IMG/VR virus record: IMGVR_UViG_3300027985_000176
Location: 1 to 42,443 of that record
DNA length: 42,443 bases
Strand: one strand, 5' to 3'
Origin: a virus
A program made the position numbers and the translations under genes. The first letter of the stretch is position 1; every line of letters starts with the position of its first letter. Below are positions 26,535 to 33,614 of this stretch, one piece after another. Below the pieces are notes generated by a model that saw nothing but the letters and a program-made list of their open reading frames with translations, ran no database searches and had not been told where the DNA came from.

Positions 26535-26990
26535 TTAATTTGCTAGGTTATTCAAGCAAATACTAAGTTCGTCGGCCCGCCGATTAGCAAGGCCTTGTAA
26601 TCGAACACCGCGAGCGTATACCCACCTAGAAAGTTCGTGACAAGCCCCAATATGATCGCCAGAATTCAGCTTTTTTACTAGCGTAGACCCACAGAAGTTG
26701 GCTGCACCAACATTGTAGGTAAAGCTAGTATAGGCAATTTGCTCGTTGTCACTAAGTTGGACAGCCACACACCGCTCAATGGCCAAATGCGCCTCTTCTA
26801 TCTCTTCTGCTAAAAGACCTTCGCATTCCGCTCGTGTACGACGTGTTACCTCACTCGCTGTTTGCGTATGACCAAAGCAAATTGTCGGGATGCCAACTGG
26901 GTCGGTGTAAGTATACTCGCTGTACCCCTCATACCCGCCAACAACAACTATTAGCGAAGCCAGTAAGCCGGCTGTAAGCTTATTCTTCAT
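26535..26990 (-). CDS. SAR endolysin (GH24 lysozyme, phage 21 R-like)
   Basis: This 151-aa muramidase has the catalytic triad E21, D30 and T36 (spacing E-8-D-5-T) in GYEGYSEYTYTDPVGIPT, the same spacing as P21 R endolysin. The N-terminus KNKLTAGLLASLIVVVGG (about 3-19) is a weakly hydrophobic SAR segment that lets the protein reach the periplasm through the Sec system and stay membrane-tethered until depolarisation. The C-terminal region keeps typical GH24 phrases (FTYNVGAANFCGSTLVKKLN). It overlaps the o-spanin gene by 11 bases. It is clearly the cell-wall lysis enzyme of this phage. Confidence 0.95.
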   Translation of the reverse strand: MKNKLTAGLLASLIVVVGGYEGYSEYTYTDPVGIPTICFGHTQTASEVTRRTRAECEGLLAEEIEEAHLAIERCVAVQLSDNEQIAYTSFTYNVGAANFCGSTLVKKLNSGDHIGACHELSRWVYARGVRLQGLANRRADELSICLNNLAN

Positions 26991-27240
26991 TGCTCATCCA
27001 CTTGCGCAGTAATTCTTTATCTAACTCACATGTGCCAATGGACAGCTCAAGTTGCTGTCCATACTCGACATAGTCACGGCAAGTCGTGCCGGTGAATGCG
27101 GGTCGGTCAGTCGGCTGTACCAAGTTCTCCGGTGGAAGCACGCGAACCGGAACGTGTAGGTACACGGTCTGGGGTGTACAGTTGCAGGACATCAGCAGGA
27201 AGCTGAGCATCAAAACAGTTAGTAGAGTCAGCAGCTTCAT
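26980..27240 (-). CDS. o-spanin (Rz1-like outer-membrane lipoprotein)
   Basis: This 86-aa protein has a lipoprotein signal: K2, a hydrophobic stretch LLTLLTVLMLSFLL and the lipobox L-M-S-C19. The mature part of 68 residues is proline-containing (VLPPENLVQPTDRPAF) and ends in a charged helix. The gene starts 134 bases before the i-spanin gene ends, in a different frame, the embedded arrangement typical of Rz/Rz1 pairs. A GGTGG lies just upstream of the ATG. It would meet the i-spanin across the periplasm to fuse inner and outer membranes at lysis. The function is clear from topology and context. Confidence 0.88.
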   Translation of the reverse strand: MKLLTLLTVLMLSFLLMSCNCTPQTVYLHVPVRVLPPENLVQPTDRPAFTGTTCRDYVEYGQQLELSIGTCELDKELLRKWMSNEE

Positions 27241-27511
27241 GGACCACCTTTATACGTGTGATGACCTCGGGTTTGATAGCAGCGAGCGCCTTGGCACGTT
27301 CGTCAGCCAATTGTTTAGCTTTGTCACGCTCTTCAAGGAGCAAAGCATTGCTAGCTTCGAGCCTTGCTACTTCAGTCTGCGTATTCGCAAGGGCCTGTTG
27401 CGCTTGCTCAACTCGTGCGACTTCGGCGTCAATCCGACTGGACATTGCACTGAGGGACAAGACAAGCGTGAGTACGAGACCGCCAATCGTGACGTATGGC
27501 CAGATAGTCAT
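27107..27511 (-). CDS. i-spanin (Rz-like inner-membrane protein)
   Basis: This 134-aa protein has an N-terminal transmembrane segment (VTIGGLVLTLVLSLSAM, about 7-23) followed by a long periplasmic coiled coil (25-85) rich in Ala, Glu, Gln and Leu. The C-terminal 50 residues hold two Cys-free loops and a hydrophilic end. This is the classical Rz layout. The ATG at 27511 overlaps the stop of the small TM gene (ATGA), so I prefer it to the longer in-frame start at 27532. It overlaps the o-spanin gene by 134 bases. Confidence 0.88.
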   Translation of the reverse strand: MTIWPYVTIGGLVLTLVLSLSAMSSRIDAEVARVEQAQQALANTQTEVARLEASNALLLEERDKAKQLADERAKALAAIKPEVITRIKVVHEAADSTNCFDAQLPADVLQLYTPDRVPTRSGSRASTGELGTAD

Positions 27512-27642
27512 AACGCGTGACTCAGCGCCCACAGCGAGAACGCGGCGAGCGCAACGGCAGCGGCAGCTACAATCGCTAGATAATGCTTGTCGTCGCTGCC
27601 TGCAACGATCCGCTTAGGTAGATGGCGGGCTAGTTTTATCAT
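27508..27642 (-). CDS. Small one-TM protein, holin candidate (44 aa)
   Basis: This short gene was found by hand. The 44-aa product has a basic N-terminus (MIKLARHLPKRIVAG) and one hydrophobic segment HYLAIVAAAAVALAAFSLWALS near residues 20-41. Its stop overlaps the i-spanin start (TTATGA, an ATGA coupling), which is strong support that it is translated. It is the only otherwise unassigned membrane gene of the lysis cassette, so a holin or pinholin role is likely. Pinholins usually have two TM segments, and this has one. The ribosome site before its ATG is weak. Confidence 0.6.
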   Translation of the reverse strand: MIKLARHLPKRIVAGSDDKHYLAIVAAAAVALAAFSLWALSHAL

Positions 27643-27762
27643 GGCGTGTCGTCTACCCAGGCAAGGTGGCTGCTTGTCAGACTAACGGTGCCGGTAATTC
27701 CTGCGTCATTGTCGGCGACGATTGTCGTTTGCCCAAACTCGTTCATGCGGAAGTCTTGAGTC

Positions 27763-27806
27763 ACAACGCTGTTAACCTCTTCCAACAACGCTGTTAACCT
27801 CTTCCA
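27763..27806. repeat. Perfect 22-bp tandem duplication at the end of the LamG-like tail gene
   Basis: The 22-base unit beginning ACAACGCTGTTAACCTC occurs twice in direct succession at 27763-27784 and 27785-27806. As 22 is not a multiple of 3, the second copy shifts the frame and brings in the stop at 27772-27774. With one copy removed, the frame stays open for about 43 further codons to a TGA near 27641. Confidence 0.95.
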
Positions 27807-29394
27807 TCCAGTTGTAGAGCGTACCGTTAAAGCCTACTGACGAACCGCCTGCTAACAGCTTGTTTGGCTTGTACGTGTCAAACGTGCCGCGAGTAACTGA
27901 GTCGACAACATCAAAAGAGTTCGTGCCGCTGTTCCATTCCTCAAGCGTGATTGCTGATGGCGAGAATGTGAACCGCAGCAGATGATTTCCGATTCCAATG
28001 TTGGCATTACTGAACGTCAATGAGATGTTATTTGTCGAGCGTAGCGTGATTGTCCCAGTTGTGTTGAACACGATTTGATCTCGGAACACGCTTGTTGAGT
28101 TGCAGCTCAGTACGGTATTTACCGGCACTCCAGCCGTATACCCTTCATAACTCGTGATCCCGATTTTCGCCGTTATGATTTTCGTATCGACAGCTGGGTC
28201 ATAGTTAACTGACGGAATGCTAATGAAATTTGCGATTGAATTAACTGTTTTTCTATAGACCCCTACGGCATCAGCCCATCGATCATACGATGGCGGCGTG
28301 TACGACCCGTCAAACAATACGGACCCTGAAATTGTGTTTGTCTCCAGATTGTAAATTGCCGCGAAACATGCTGGCCATGTGCGACCGCAGCGATCGATGA
28401 TGACTTTGATCTGACTAGCACCCCATAGAACAGTTGGCATCAGGACTGCATTCGTAGCCTCAGTGATTGTCGGCGCATCCATCAACAGCACATACCAGAA
28501 CGAGTCCTGCTGAACTTGGATATTTGTCAGATACAGATCGACATTTTCTGGCTCGTATGCCGTACCGTTGCTGCCGTCTACATAATCCTGCCAGACGCGG
28601 TATTCCTCAGTGCCAGCAGCCCCAGAATCATCCAATTTCACAGCGCCGCCGTCATGCTGCATATGCAACGATGAGTCCTGATTGAACAGCATCGTATACT
28701 GCGCTCCATCAGCAGTATCTGGTGACGACATTTGCGTCCCGACCGCGTAGGTTTGCCATCCAAAATTGAAATGCGGCTGAACCGTGTTGTAGTTCGACGT
28801 GCGATCACCTGCAGCATCTGCAACTGTGAATGATGGGTTGTCACGCCATCCGAAACACGCCCACTCATCAGGCTGATCCGTAGTGGTTGGGTCTTTCTGG
28901 CCGCGAAGGTTTTTTACTTGCCAGTTTAGCGGCTCGGTCTGCGAAACCAGTTTGTACATCTGGATCGCGCAAACTTTCTTACCTGGTGCCTGCGGGCCGA
29001 TGTATGCAGAAATGTTTCGGCCAGCCGTGACGTATCCTGCCCACCCTGCGGCGTCTCGAATGCGTGACGCCAACGCTCGAATGCCATCAACTTCTTCAAT
29101 GCGCCGTGCACCGCCCTCAGATACAACGATGCCGTCCATGTCTTGATTGGTGAGCACGGTCAATAGCGGCTGTTGATACATCCACCCCTTGCCGAAACCG
29201 AGCTGGACGACGTTTGATGGGGCATCACCAAAATCTGTGTCGCCATTCGTCGTCAATGTCAGCACTGAGCCATCGTCCAGTGACGCCGCCGACCAGCCGA
29301 GTGCAGCGTCGCCACCGCTATAAGTAGCATCATCGTATTTAGCTGTTTTAAATGCAATTGCAGTGACTTCTACTCTGCGCAATACTTCTTTCAT
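27772..29394 (-). CDS. Tail-associated protein with C-terminal LamG-like domain, apparently truncated by duplication
   Basis: This 540-aa protein is beta-rich throughout and lacks an attachment module of the spike type. The last 110 residues (TVLSCNSTSVFRDQIVFNT... to FNGTLYNWM) have the pattern of a concanavalin/LamG-like sandwich, often a carbohydrate-binding end domain. The middle part has many Trp/Tyr and QVQQDSFWYVLLMD-type strands. It may be a tail fibre, side protein or decoration. The 3' end lies in a perfect 22-bp tandem duplication that ends the frame early; without it the protein would run on about 43 residues. It lies upstream of the lysis cassette, with GGA before the ATG. Confidence 0.65.
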   Translation of the reverse strand: MKEVLRRVEVTAIAFKTAKYDDATYSGGDAALGWSAASLDDGSVLTLTTNGDTDFGDAPSNVVQLGFGKGWMYQQPLLTVLTNQDMDGIVVSEGGARRIEEVDGIRALASRIRDAAGWAGYVTAGRNISAYIGPQAPGKKVCAIQMYKLVSQTEPLNWQVKNLRGQKDPTTTDQPDEWACFGWRDNPSFTVADAAGDRTSNYNTVQPHFNFGWQTYAVGTQMSSPDTADGAQYTMLFNQDSSLHMQHDGGAVKLDDSGAAGTEEYRVWQDYVDGSNGTAYEPENVDLYLTNIQVQQDSFWYVLLMDAPTITEATNAVLMPTVLWGASQIKVIIDRCGRTWPACFAAIYNLETNTISGSVLFDGSYTPPSYDRWADAVGVYRKTVNSIANFISIPSVNYDPAVDTKIITAKIGITSYEGYTAGVPVNTVLSCNSTSVFRDQIVFNTTGTITLRSTNNISLTFSNANIGIGNHLLRFTFSPSAITLEEWNSGTNSFDVVDSVTRGTFDTYKPNKLLAGGSSVGFNGTLYNWMEEVNSVVGRG

Positions 29395-29494
29395 TCTGTG
29401 TCCGCCGCGTATACTAAGGCAAACGTGCCTAGACTGGTCACATTAACGCCTGGCAAGGGTGTTTAGAATTGTAACTGGTCTCTGGCAGTCTCAT
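29391..29494 (-). pseudogene. Possible frameshifted small ORF between two tail/virion genes
   Basis: The 104-base segment has ATGA overlaps with its neighbours at both ends, typical of a translated gene, but its length is one base short of a whole number of codons. The first frame reads MRLPETSYNSKHPCQALM and stops; the other frame reads LPGVNVTSLGTFALVYAADTE to the downstream overlap. If the AAA run near 29459-29461 had one more A, the two would join into a 34-aa protein. It may be a real deletion or a homopolymer sequencing error. No function can be given. Confidence 0.35.
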
Positions 29495-29772
29495 TTAAGC
29501 GCGCCAGTCACTGTTACTGTGGCGGCATTAGCGCTGCCGTTGACATACTGCGTTTCTGCCAAGCCTACGGCTGAAATCTCGTACACACCAGGAGCTGTTA
29601 CAGCAGCGCCTAAAGGTTGAAAAGTAGTTGCACCATGCATGCGCCCGTTAATCTGCAAATTTAGCGCTGTGCCGGATACTTGAACGCAATGGAATGTTGC
29701 TGTTGGCTCTGCTGATTTTGCTTCAGTGCCCGACGCGGCAACTGTAAACTCTTGGTGACTGTAAAAGCTCAT
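29491..29772 (-). CDS. Small beta-rich virion protein (93 aa)
   Basis: I do not recognise this 93-aa protein. It is rich in Ala, Thr, Gly and Val with alternating hydrophobics (FTVAASGTEAKSAEPTATFHCVQVSG, about 7-32) and ends in a strand AATVTVTG. It looks like a small beta-sandwich, such as a decoration, fibre-knob or assembly protein. The ATG at 29772 has CGAGG 8 bases upstream and is preferred to 29802. It lies after the hairpin that follows the Tad2-like gene. Confidence 0.55.
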   Translation of the reverse strand: MSFYSHQEFTVAASGTEAKSAEPTATFHCVQVSGTALNLQINGRMHGATTFQPLGAAVTAPGVYEISAVGLAETQYVNGSANAATVTVTGALK

Positions 29773-29801
29773 AATTGCCTCGTACGATAATGGCCTATTC
29801 A

Positions 29802-29807
29802 ATTATA
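29802..29807 (-). promoter_or_regulatory. Possible internal late promoter -10 box
   Basis: On the - strand a TATAAT hexamer is at 29802-29807, directly after the strong hairpin (29819-29857). The -35 at the right distance (TTCACG or TTTCAC) is poor. It could restart transcription for the 93-aa virion gene, or be coincidence. Confidence 0.3.
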
Positions 29808-29818
29808 GCGCGAAAATT

Positions 29819-29857
29819 AGGCGACGTGAAATTATTATACTTAATAACACGTCGCCT
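29819..29857 (-). terminator. Terminator-like hairpin after the Tad2-like gene
   Basis: AGGCGACGTG (29819-29828) pairs with CACGTCGCCT (29848-29857), a perfect 10-bp stem with a 19-base AT-rich loop. On the - strand it is followed by AATTTTCG, a short U-rich tail. It directly follows the Tad2-like gene stop and probably separates the scaffold/Tad2 transcript from the rest of the late operon. Confidence 0.65.
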
Positions 29858-29862
29858 TATCA

Positions 29863-30351
29863 CTAGTCTACAATAGCCCAATCATCTGCCAACAGGTCAG
29901 ATTGACTTGCTACCCATGGCACTACATCGCCATTAACTGTTTTCATGTCAATATGCGAACGATAGTTAATAGTAGTGCCCTCTGGATAGACGCCCATCAA
30001 TGGCGGACGATTCACCTGGAAAGTGGACCCTTGCACTAAGAAGAGGAACATGCCACGGCCGTTCCACCCTGCGCGAGTCACTTTAGCCCCATTTTTGAGC
30101 GCTTCAAGAGCTAAGCCGAACGACAGCCCATCAACCACGCGATACGCTTTGTCGAATACTGCCTTAGGTGACCAGCTAATATACCCAGCGTAGTCTGGGT
30201 GATTCTGCGCTCCTCCATCGTGATACTCGACTAGATAGCCTTCGTCTGCTCCATCCTCGTCATCTGGCAGTTTCCAACCGCGCAGCTCGTTATAAGCTGC
30301 CCTGGTCATTGGTGTGGCAACAATGCGCTTTGCTCCAATATAGTGTTTCAT
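29863..30351 (-). CDS. Tad2-like (DUF2829) protein, candidate anti-Thoeris sponge
   Basis: In this 162-aa protein, residues 76-162 match the DUF2829/Tad2 domain: LSFGLALEALKNGAKVTRAGWNG, then MFLFLVQGS, a DMKTVNGDVVPW strand and the ending SQSDLLADDWAIVD. Tad2 proteins of other phages sequester gcADPR-type signals of the Thoeris defence system. Residues 1-72 are an extra N-terminal unit (TRAAYNELRGW...DEGYLVEYHDGG...SWSPKAVF) that often precedes this domain in phages. The ATG overlaps the scaffold stop (TAATG) with GGAGG upstream. Its place in the late operon rather than an early anti-defence island is unusual. Domain clear, function inferred. Confidence 0.8.
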   Translation of the reverse strand: MKHYIGAKRIVATPMTRAAYNELRGWKLPDDEDGADEGYLVEYHDGGAQNHPDYAGYISWSPKAVFDKAYRVVDGLSFGLALEALKNGAKVTRAGWNGRGMFLFLVQGSTFQVNRPPLMGVYPEGTTINYRSHIDMKTVNGDVVPWVASQSDLLADDWAIVD

Positions 30352-31058
30352 TAGAACACCTCCGAACGATAGCTAGAGATGATGTCCTTATCTACGCTAG
30401 CTTTAGCTGGAGCAGAGGCACCAGGAACTGCGGACAAATCTACCATGTCAACAGGAGGCTCACCTGGCGCAACAACCTTGCCTGCTGTCAAGTACTTATG
30501 ACACTTGTCCAGGAATTCTTCGAATGACACTTCGCCTTTCTCGAGCTGCTTTGTGAAGCGCGGAGGAATGTCATTTTCAATTACTTCGTCAGTCAGGTTA
30601 AAGCCCGGATGTGCTTGCGAGAACTCTTCAAGTACGCGAGCACGCATTTCTACTTCGGTCTCATGCGAAGCTTTCTGCTGCACTGCTTGCTTGCGCTCGG
30701 TGAACTTGTTGCGCCGCGCCGTTTCAAGCTCTACAATGCGATGCCGCCATTTGTCGGGGTCAGTGTGCTTAAGCTCTTCAAGCTCAGACTGTTCTGTAGC
30801 ACTAAGACTAGCTACCGCATCGGCCTCCCAGGCTTCAGCAAATGCTTGTGCTTCTGCTGCAGCTTTCTTGAGGCTCTGCTGGGCCTTAGTGTACGCGCTT
30901 TGCGTATCGCGCCGGCGCTTTTCTAGCTTAGCCGCATACAGTACGGCCTCTTCGGCTTCTACGTCTTCAGGCAGGGTGAGATTGCCGTCGGCGTCTTGAG
31001 TATAAAGCGCTACGACAGCGTTAACTTTTTCTTCAAAAGTTTCCGGAGTGTCAGACAT
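30351..31058 (-). CDS. Putative capsid scaffold protein
   Basis: This 235-aa protein is charged and almost all helical, with long Lys/Glu/Ala/Gln runs (about 45-155) indicating coiled coil, and a flexible Pro/Ala/Val section near 195-225. This is typical of phage scaffold proteins that guide capsid assembly and are then removed. It is the first gene of the late operon. The ATG at 31058 is preferred to 31097 because the latter begins inside the promoter region and lacks a ribosome site. Its stop overlaps the next ATG (TAATG). The family is not recognised. Confidence 0.7.
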   Translation of the reverse strand: MSDTPETFEEKVNAVVALYTQDADGNLTLPEDVEAEEAVLYAAKLEKRRRDTQSAYTKAQQSLKKAAAEAQAFAEAWEADAVASLSATEQSELEELKHTDPDKWRHRIVELETARRNKFTERKQAVQQKASHETEVEMRARVLEEFSQAHPGFNLTDEVIENDIPPRFTKQLEKGEVSFEEFLDKCHKYLTAGKVVAPGEPPVDMVDLSAVPGASAPAKASVDKDIISSYRSEVF

Positions 31059-31096
31059 GATAAATAACCTATGTTGCTCGTGCCAATGGCGACACA

Positions 31097-31148
31097 TTTT
31101 TATTATAGGCCGTGTTCCTTTTTTAATACACAGGGCCTATAATAAAAA
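31097..31148. promoter_or_regulatory. Divergent promoter region built on a 15-bp inverted repeat
   Basis: TTTTTATTATAGGCC (31097-31111) and GGCCTATAATAAAAA (31134-31148) are perfect inverted copies around a 22-base centre. Each arm contains a TATAAT box pointing outwards: 31102-31107 on the - strand (scaffold/late operon) and 31138-31143 on the + strand (terminase operon). The -35 regions are weak, so an activator or a regulator bound to the symmetric site is likely. The encoded RHH protein at 31172 is a candidate binder. Confidence 0.6.
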
Positions 31149-31171
31149 TTATTAAATTTTGGAGCTCGCCC

Positions 31172-31333
31172 ATGCCTATATTCAGCTTCTCCACCAAGCC
31201 AAAACAACTAGCGGATACAGAGTTGGTTGAACGCTTAAAGCAGTACTGTGACGACAATGGCCTAAGCTTTAGTCATCTGGTGCTCGAAGGCTTGAAAAAG
31301 CTGAACGAGGAGCGCCAGTATGTTAAAGCCTAA
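31172..31333 (+). CDS. Small ribbon-helix-helix-type DNA-binding protein (53 aa)
   Basis: This short gene was found by hand. The 53-aa product MPIFSFSTKPKQ... has the RHH pattern: a short N-terminal strand, helix A (DTELVERLKQYCDDNG, about 15-30), a turn and helix B (SFSHLVLEGLKKLNEE). RHH dimers bind inverted-repeat operators with the paired strands. TTTTGGAGC lies about 8 bases before the ATG, a good ribosome site. It overlaps the small terminase start by 14 bases. It may regulate the divergent promoter just upstream or take part in packaging. Confidence 0.65.
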   Translation: MPIFSFSTKPKQLADTELVERLKQYCDDNGLSFSHLVLEGLKKLNEERQYVKA

Positions 31334-31817
31334 GCATGTCGTTATTGGGCGGATAGCAGCCGGAGAAGACCCTGCTGCTATTGCTGAGGACATGAAAATC
31401 TCTATTGCCACCGTTATCCGCTGGAAAAACGAGGTTATCAAAGGCATTAAAGAGAATGACGTAGAGATACTGGCTGGGCTTGACGCAACGGTGCTAACTA
31501 ACCTCGCAGGCCTGGCTAAAGGCTTAGCCCCAGTAGAGTTCGAAGAGTCTATAGATAGAGTTGTAGCCGGACTGTCGGGCTTGCAGCGCTTGCAGGAAGC
31601 TGTGACGTCAACTGCCCTGGTGGCCACAACAAAGCTTAAGCAACACATAGCAACCACAGACTCTACGTCTGAGCTCGTCATGCTGGTGGAGTCTCTTGGC
31701 TTGCTGAACAAGAACTTCTTTCACTCTCAGGCACCGCAGATTAACATCCAGACTAACGTGAATGGCGAAAACACCAAGACCTACGGAGAGTTTCTAAGCG
31801 ATGTTCCGACTAAGTAG
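31320..31817 (+). CDS. Terminase small subunit
   Basis: This 165-aa protein has a helix-turn-helix near the N-terminus (HVVIGRIAAGEDPAAIAEDM and ISIATVIRWKNEVI, about 6-40), a helical oligomerisation region to about 130 and a polar tail. This is the usual design of phage small terminases, which recognise the packaging site and form a ring. Its 3' end overlaps the large subunit start by 17 bases, giving strong support. The candidate target is the repeat cluster just after terL. Confidence 0.75.
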   Translation: MLKPKHVVIGRIAAGEDPAAIAEDMKISIATVIRWKNEVIKGIKENDVEILAGLDATVLTNLAGLAKGLAPVEFEESIDRVVAGLSGLQRLQEAVTSTALVATTKLKQHIATTDSTSELVMLVESLGLLNKNFFHSQAPQINIQTNVNGENTKTYGEFLSDVPTK

Positions 31818-33405
31818 AGAGCAATTTGCCGAATTATACCCCGACTTGGCTGAACATTACTACTTCTTTGCCGAGCCGCCTCCCTCTTTTATATCTAAGC
31901 AAGAATTTGAGCAGACTTACCTTAAGTCTAAGCTGTGGCGGCTTAACAATCTGTACACCGTAGTTAATAAAGAAGGTGTGCCAGTTAAGTTTGTAATGAA
32001 CTACGCGCAGCATGTGGTCTATAGCAGGTCTAGACAGCATCCCCGTATCCTGGTGCTCAAATCTAGACAGCAGGGTATCAGTACTTTCTGGCTTTTGTCG
32101 TTCCTAGACGACGCTTGTTTTTGCCCCTACCTAACTGTCGGCATGCAGGCACAGGGCACAGACGAAGCTTCTACACTGTTGGAGCGTATCAAATTTGCTT
32201 GGGACCGCCTAAGCGACGATGTAAAAGCTTTTCTGCAGCTAAAGCTTGTCAAAGATAACACCCAAGAGTATGAGTTCTCCAACAAGTCTAAGATTTTTGT
32301 GCGTGTTAGCTTCCGTTCTGCGACCCTGCAGCGCTTGCACGTCTCAGAGTTTGGTAAAATCGCCAATGCGTATCCTAAGCGAGCTAAAGAGGTAAAGACT
32401 GGTACGCTGCAGGCCCTAAGAGTAGGTAACACTGGTGTCATCGAGAGTACCGCTGAGGGGCAAAATGAGTTCAAATATATGTGGGATGCAGCAGAGCTAG
32501 CGCTAGCTGCCGGCATCCAGACTGCTAAAGACTTCTACCCAGTGTTCTTGCCCTGGTGGCGTGATCCAGACTGTGTGCTAGACACACCGCAGCCGATCTC
32601 TGATGAAGCTGCTGCGTACTTCTCTAAGCTAGAGCAAGCTACTGGCACTACCTTGTCGCAAGAGCAGAAGTGGTTCTGGGTAGCACAGTACAGGGAGCTA
32701 AGTGGCAATATCTACCAAGAGTACCCGGGCACGCCTGAAGAGGCGTTTATGGCAGCTCGTAACGGGGCTTACTGGGCTACTACGTTCAAAGAATTTGCTA
32801 CTGTGCGTGCTAATCTGTACGATCCTAACCTGGCTGTCGACGTATTCTTTGACCTAGGTGTAGACGACTACATGGTTATCTTGTGTGTGCAGTACTGGGA
32901 TGGCAAAGCCAGACTTGTCCGTGAGCATGTGTGTCAAGGTAGAACTATTGAGTACGCTATGGACTGGCTCGCGTCGACCGGGTATAGAATACGCAGTGCT
33001 TACCTGCCCCACGATGGCAGACAGCGGAGCCAGGCTGTAGCTGGCCACATAGCTAAGTCTATAGTAGACCAAGCACGGGCGCATTGCCAGGCACAAGGCT
33101 ATGACTTCTCTGTTATCTCTCAAAACAGATCGCTAGACTTAGTATCCGACATCAACGCTGTCCGTCAGCTAATCCCACTGTTGGAAGTCGACGTTAGCTG
33201 TGAGTACATAATCTCGTGTTTCCTAAACTATTCCAAAGAGTTTAGCGAAAAGCTAAATATCTGGCTGGACACTCCGCGCCATGATGAGTTCTCGCACGGG
33301 GCTGACGCTGTACGGCAGTTGGCACAGCGTTTAATTGCTACTGGACTGTTGAACGCCGCTCTGCCTACTCGTAGAGGTCGTGTGACCGGTGGGTATGACG
33401 TGTAA
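31801..33405 (+). CDS. Terminase large subunit
   Basis: This 534-aa packaging motor has the Walker-type ATP site K87-S-R-Q-Q-G-I-S-T95, the Walker B/catalytic pair V181-S182-E183, and a C-terminal RNase-H-like nuclease domain with acidic residues D350 (FFDLGVDD) and D404 (PHDG). It would pump DNA into the head and cut it at the end of packaging. The overlap with the small terminase supports the pair. The stop codon is also the beginning of the first repeat of the cluster at 33403. Confidence 0.94.
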   Translation: MFRLSREQFAELYPDLAEHYYFFAEPPPSFISKQEFEQTYLKSKLWRLNNLYTVVNKEGVPVKFVMNYAQHVVYSRSRQHPRILVLKSRQQGISTFWLLSFLDDACFCPYLTVGMQAQGTDEASTLLERIKFAWDRLSDDVKAFLQLKLVKDNTQEYEFSNKSKIFVRVSFRSATLQRLHVSEFGKIANAYPKRAKEVKTGTLQALRVGNTGVIESTAEGQNEFKYMWDAAELALAAGIQTAKDFYPVFLPWWRDPDCVLDTPQPISDEAAAYFSKLEQATGTTLSQEQKWFWVAQYRELSGNIYQEYPGTPEEAFMAARNGAYWATTFKEFATVRANLYDPNLAVDVFFDLGVDDYMVILCVQYWDGKARLVREHVCQGRTIEYAMDWLASTGYRIRSAYLPHDGRQRSQAVAGHIAKSIVDQARAHCQAQGYDFSVISQNRSLDLVSDINAVRQLIPLLEVDVSCEYIISCFLNYSKEFSEKLNIWLDTPRHDEFSHGADAVRQLAQRLIATGLLNAALPTRRGRVTGGYDV

Positions 33406-33614
33406 TAAACTTATTACATTACTCGGCGATGCGGGTAGAAATTGTACTGTGGCTGCAGCGTTAATAAATTTATTACATTACTCGGCGGTGCGTGTAGAAA
33501 CCTGCCTGCAGTGTTAATAAATTTATTGCATTACTCGGTGGTGCGCGTAGAAACCCTACTGTAGCGTTAATAAATTTATTACATTACTCGGCGGTGCGCG
33601 TAGAAACCTGCCTG
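33403..33614. repeat. Four tandem repeats with AT-rich palindrome next to terL
   Basis: Four copies start at 33403, 33462, 33515 and 33568 (periods 59, 53, 53). Each begins with TAATAAATTTATTA or a one-base variant, a perfect palindrome in copies 2 and 4, followed by CATTACTCGG, a YGRTGCG block and GTAGAAA. The first copy begins with the terL stop codon. No ORF is seen. A packaging (pac/cos) site or a replication origin with iterons is the most likely role. Confidence 0.9.

Noticed and set aside
31262-31711. - strand ORF (149 aa) opposite the small terminase
   Set aside because: Antisense to terS, low complexity, rich in Ser/Thr, no ribosome site.
33403-33614. CRISPR array
   Set aside because: Only four copies with conserved sequence across nearly the whole period, no unique spacers of regular length and no cas genes apart from a phage Cas4-like exonuclease.
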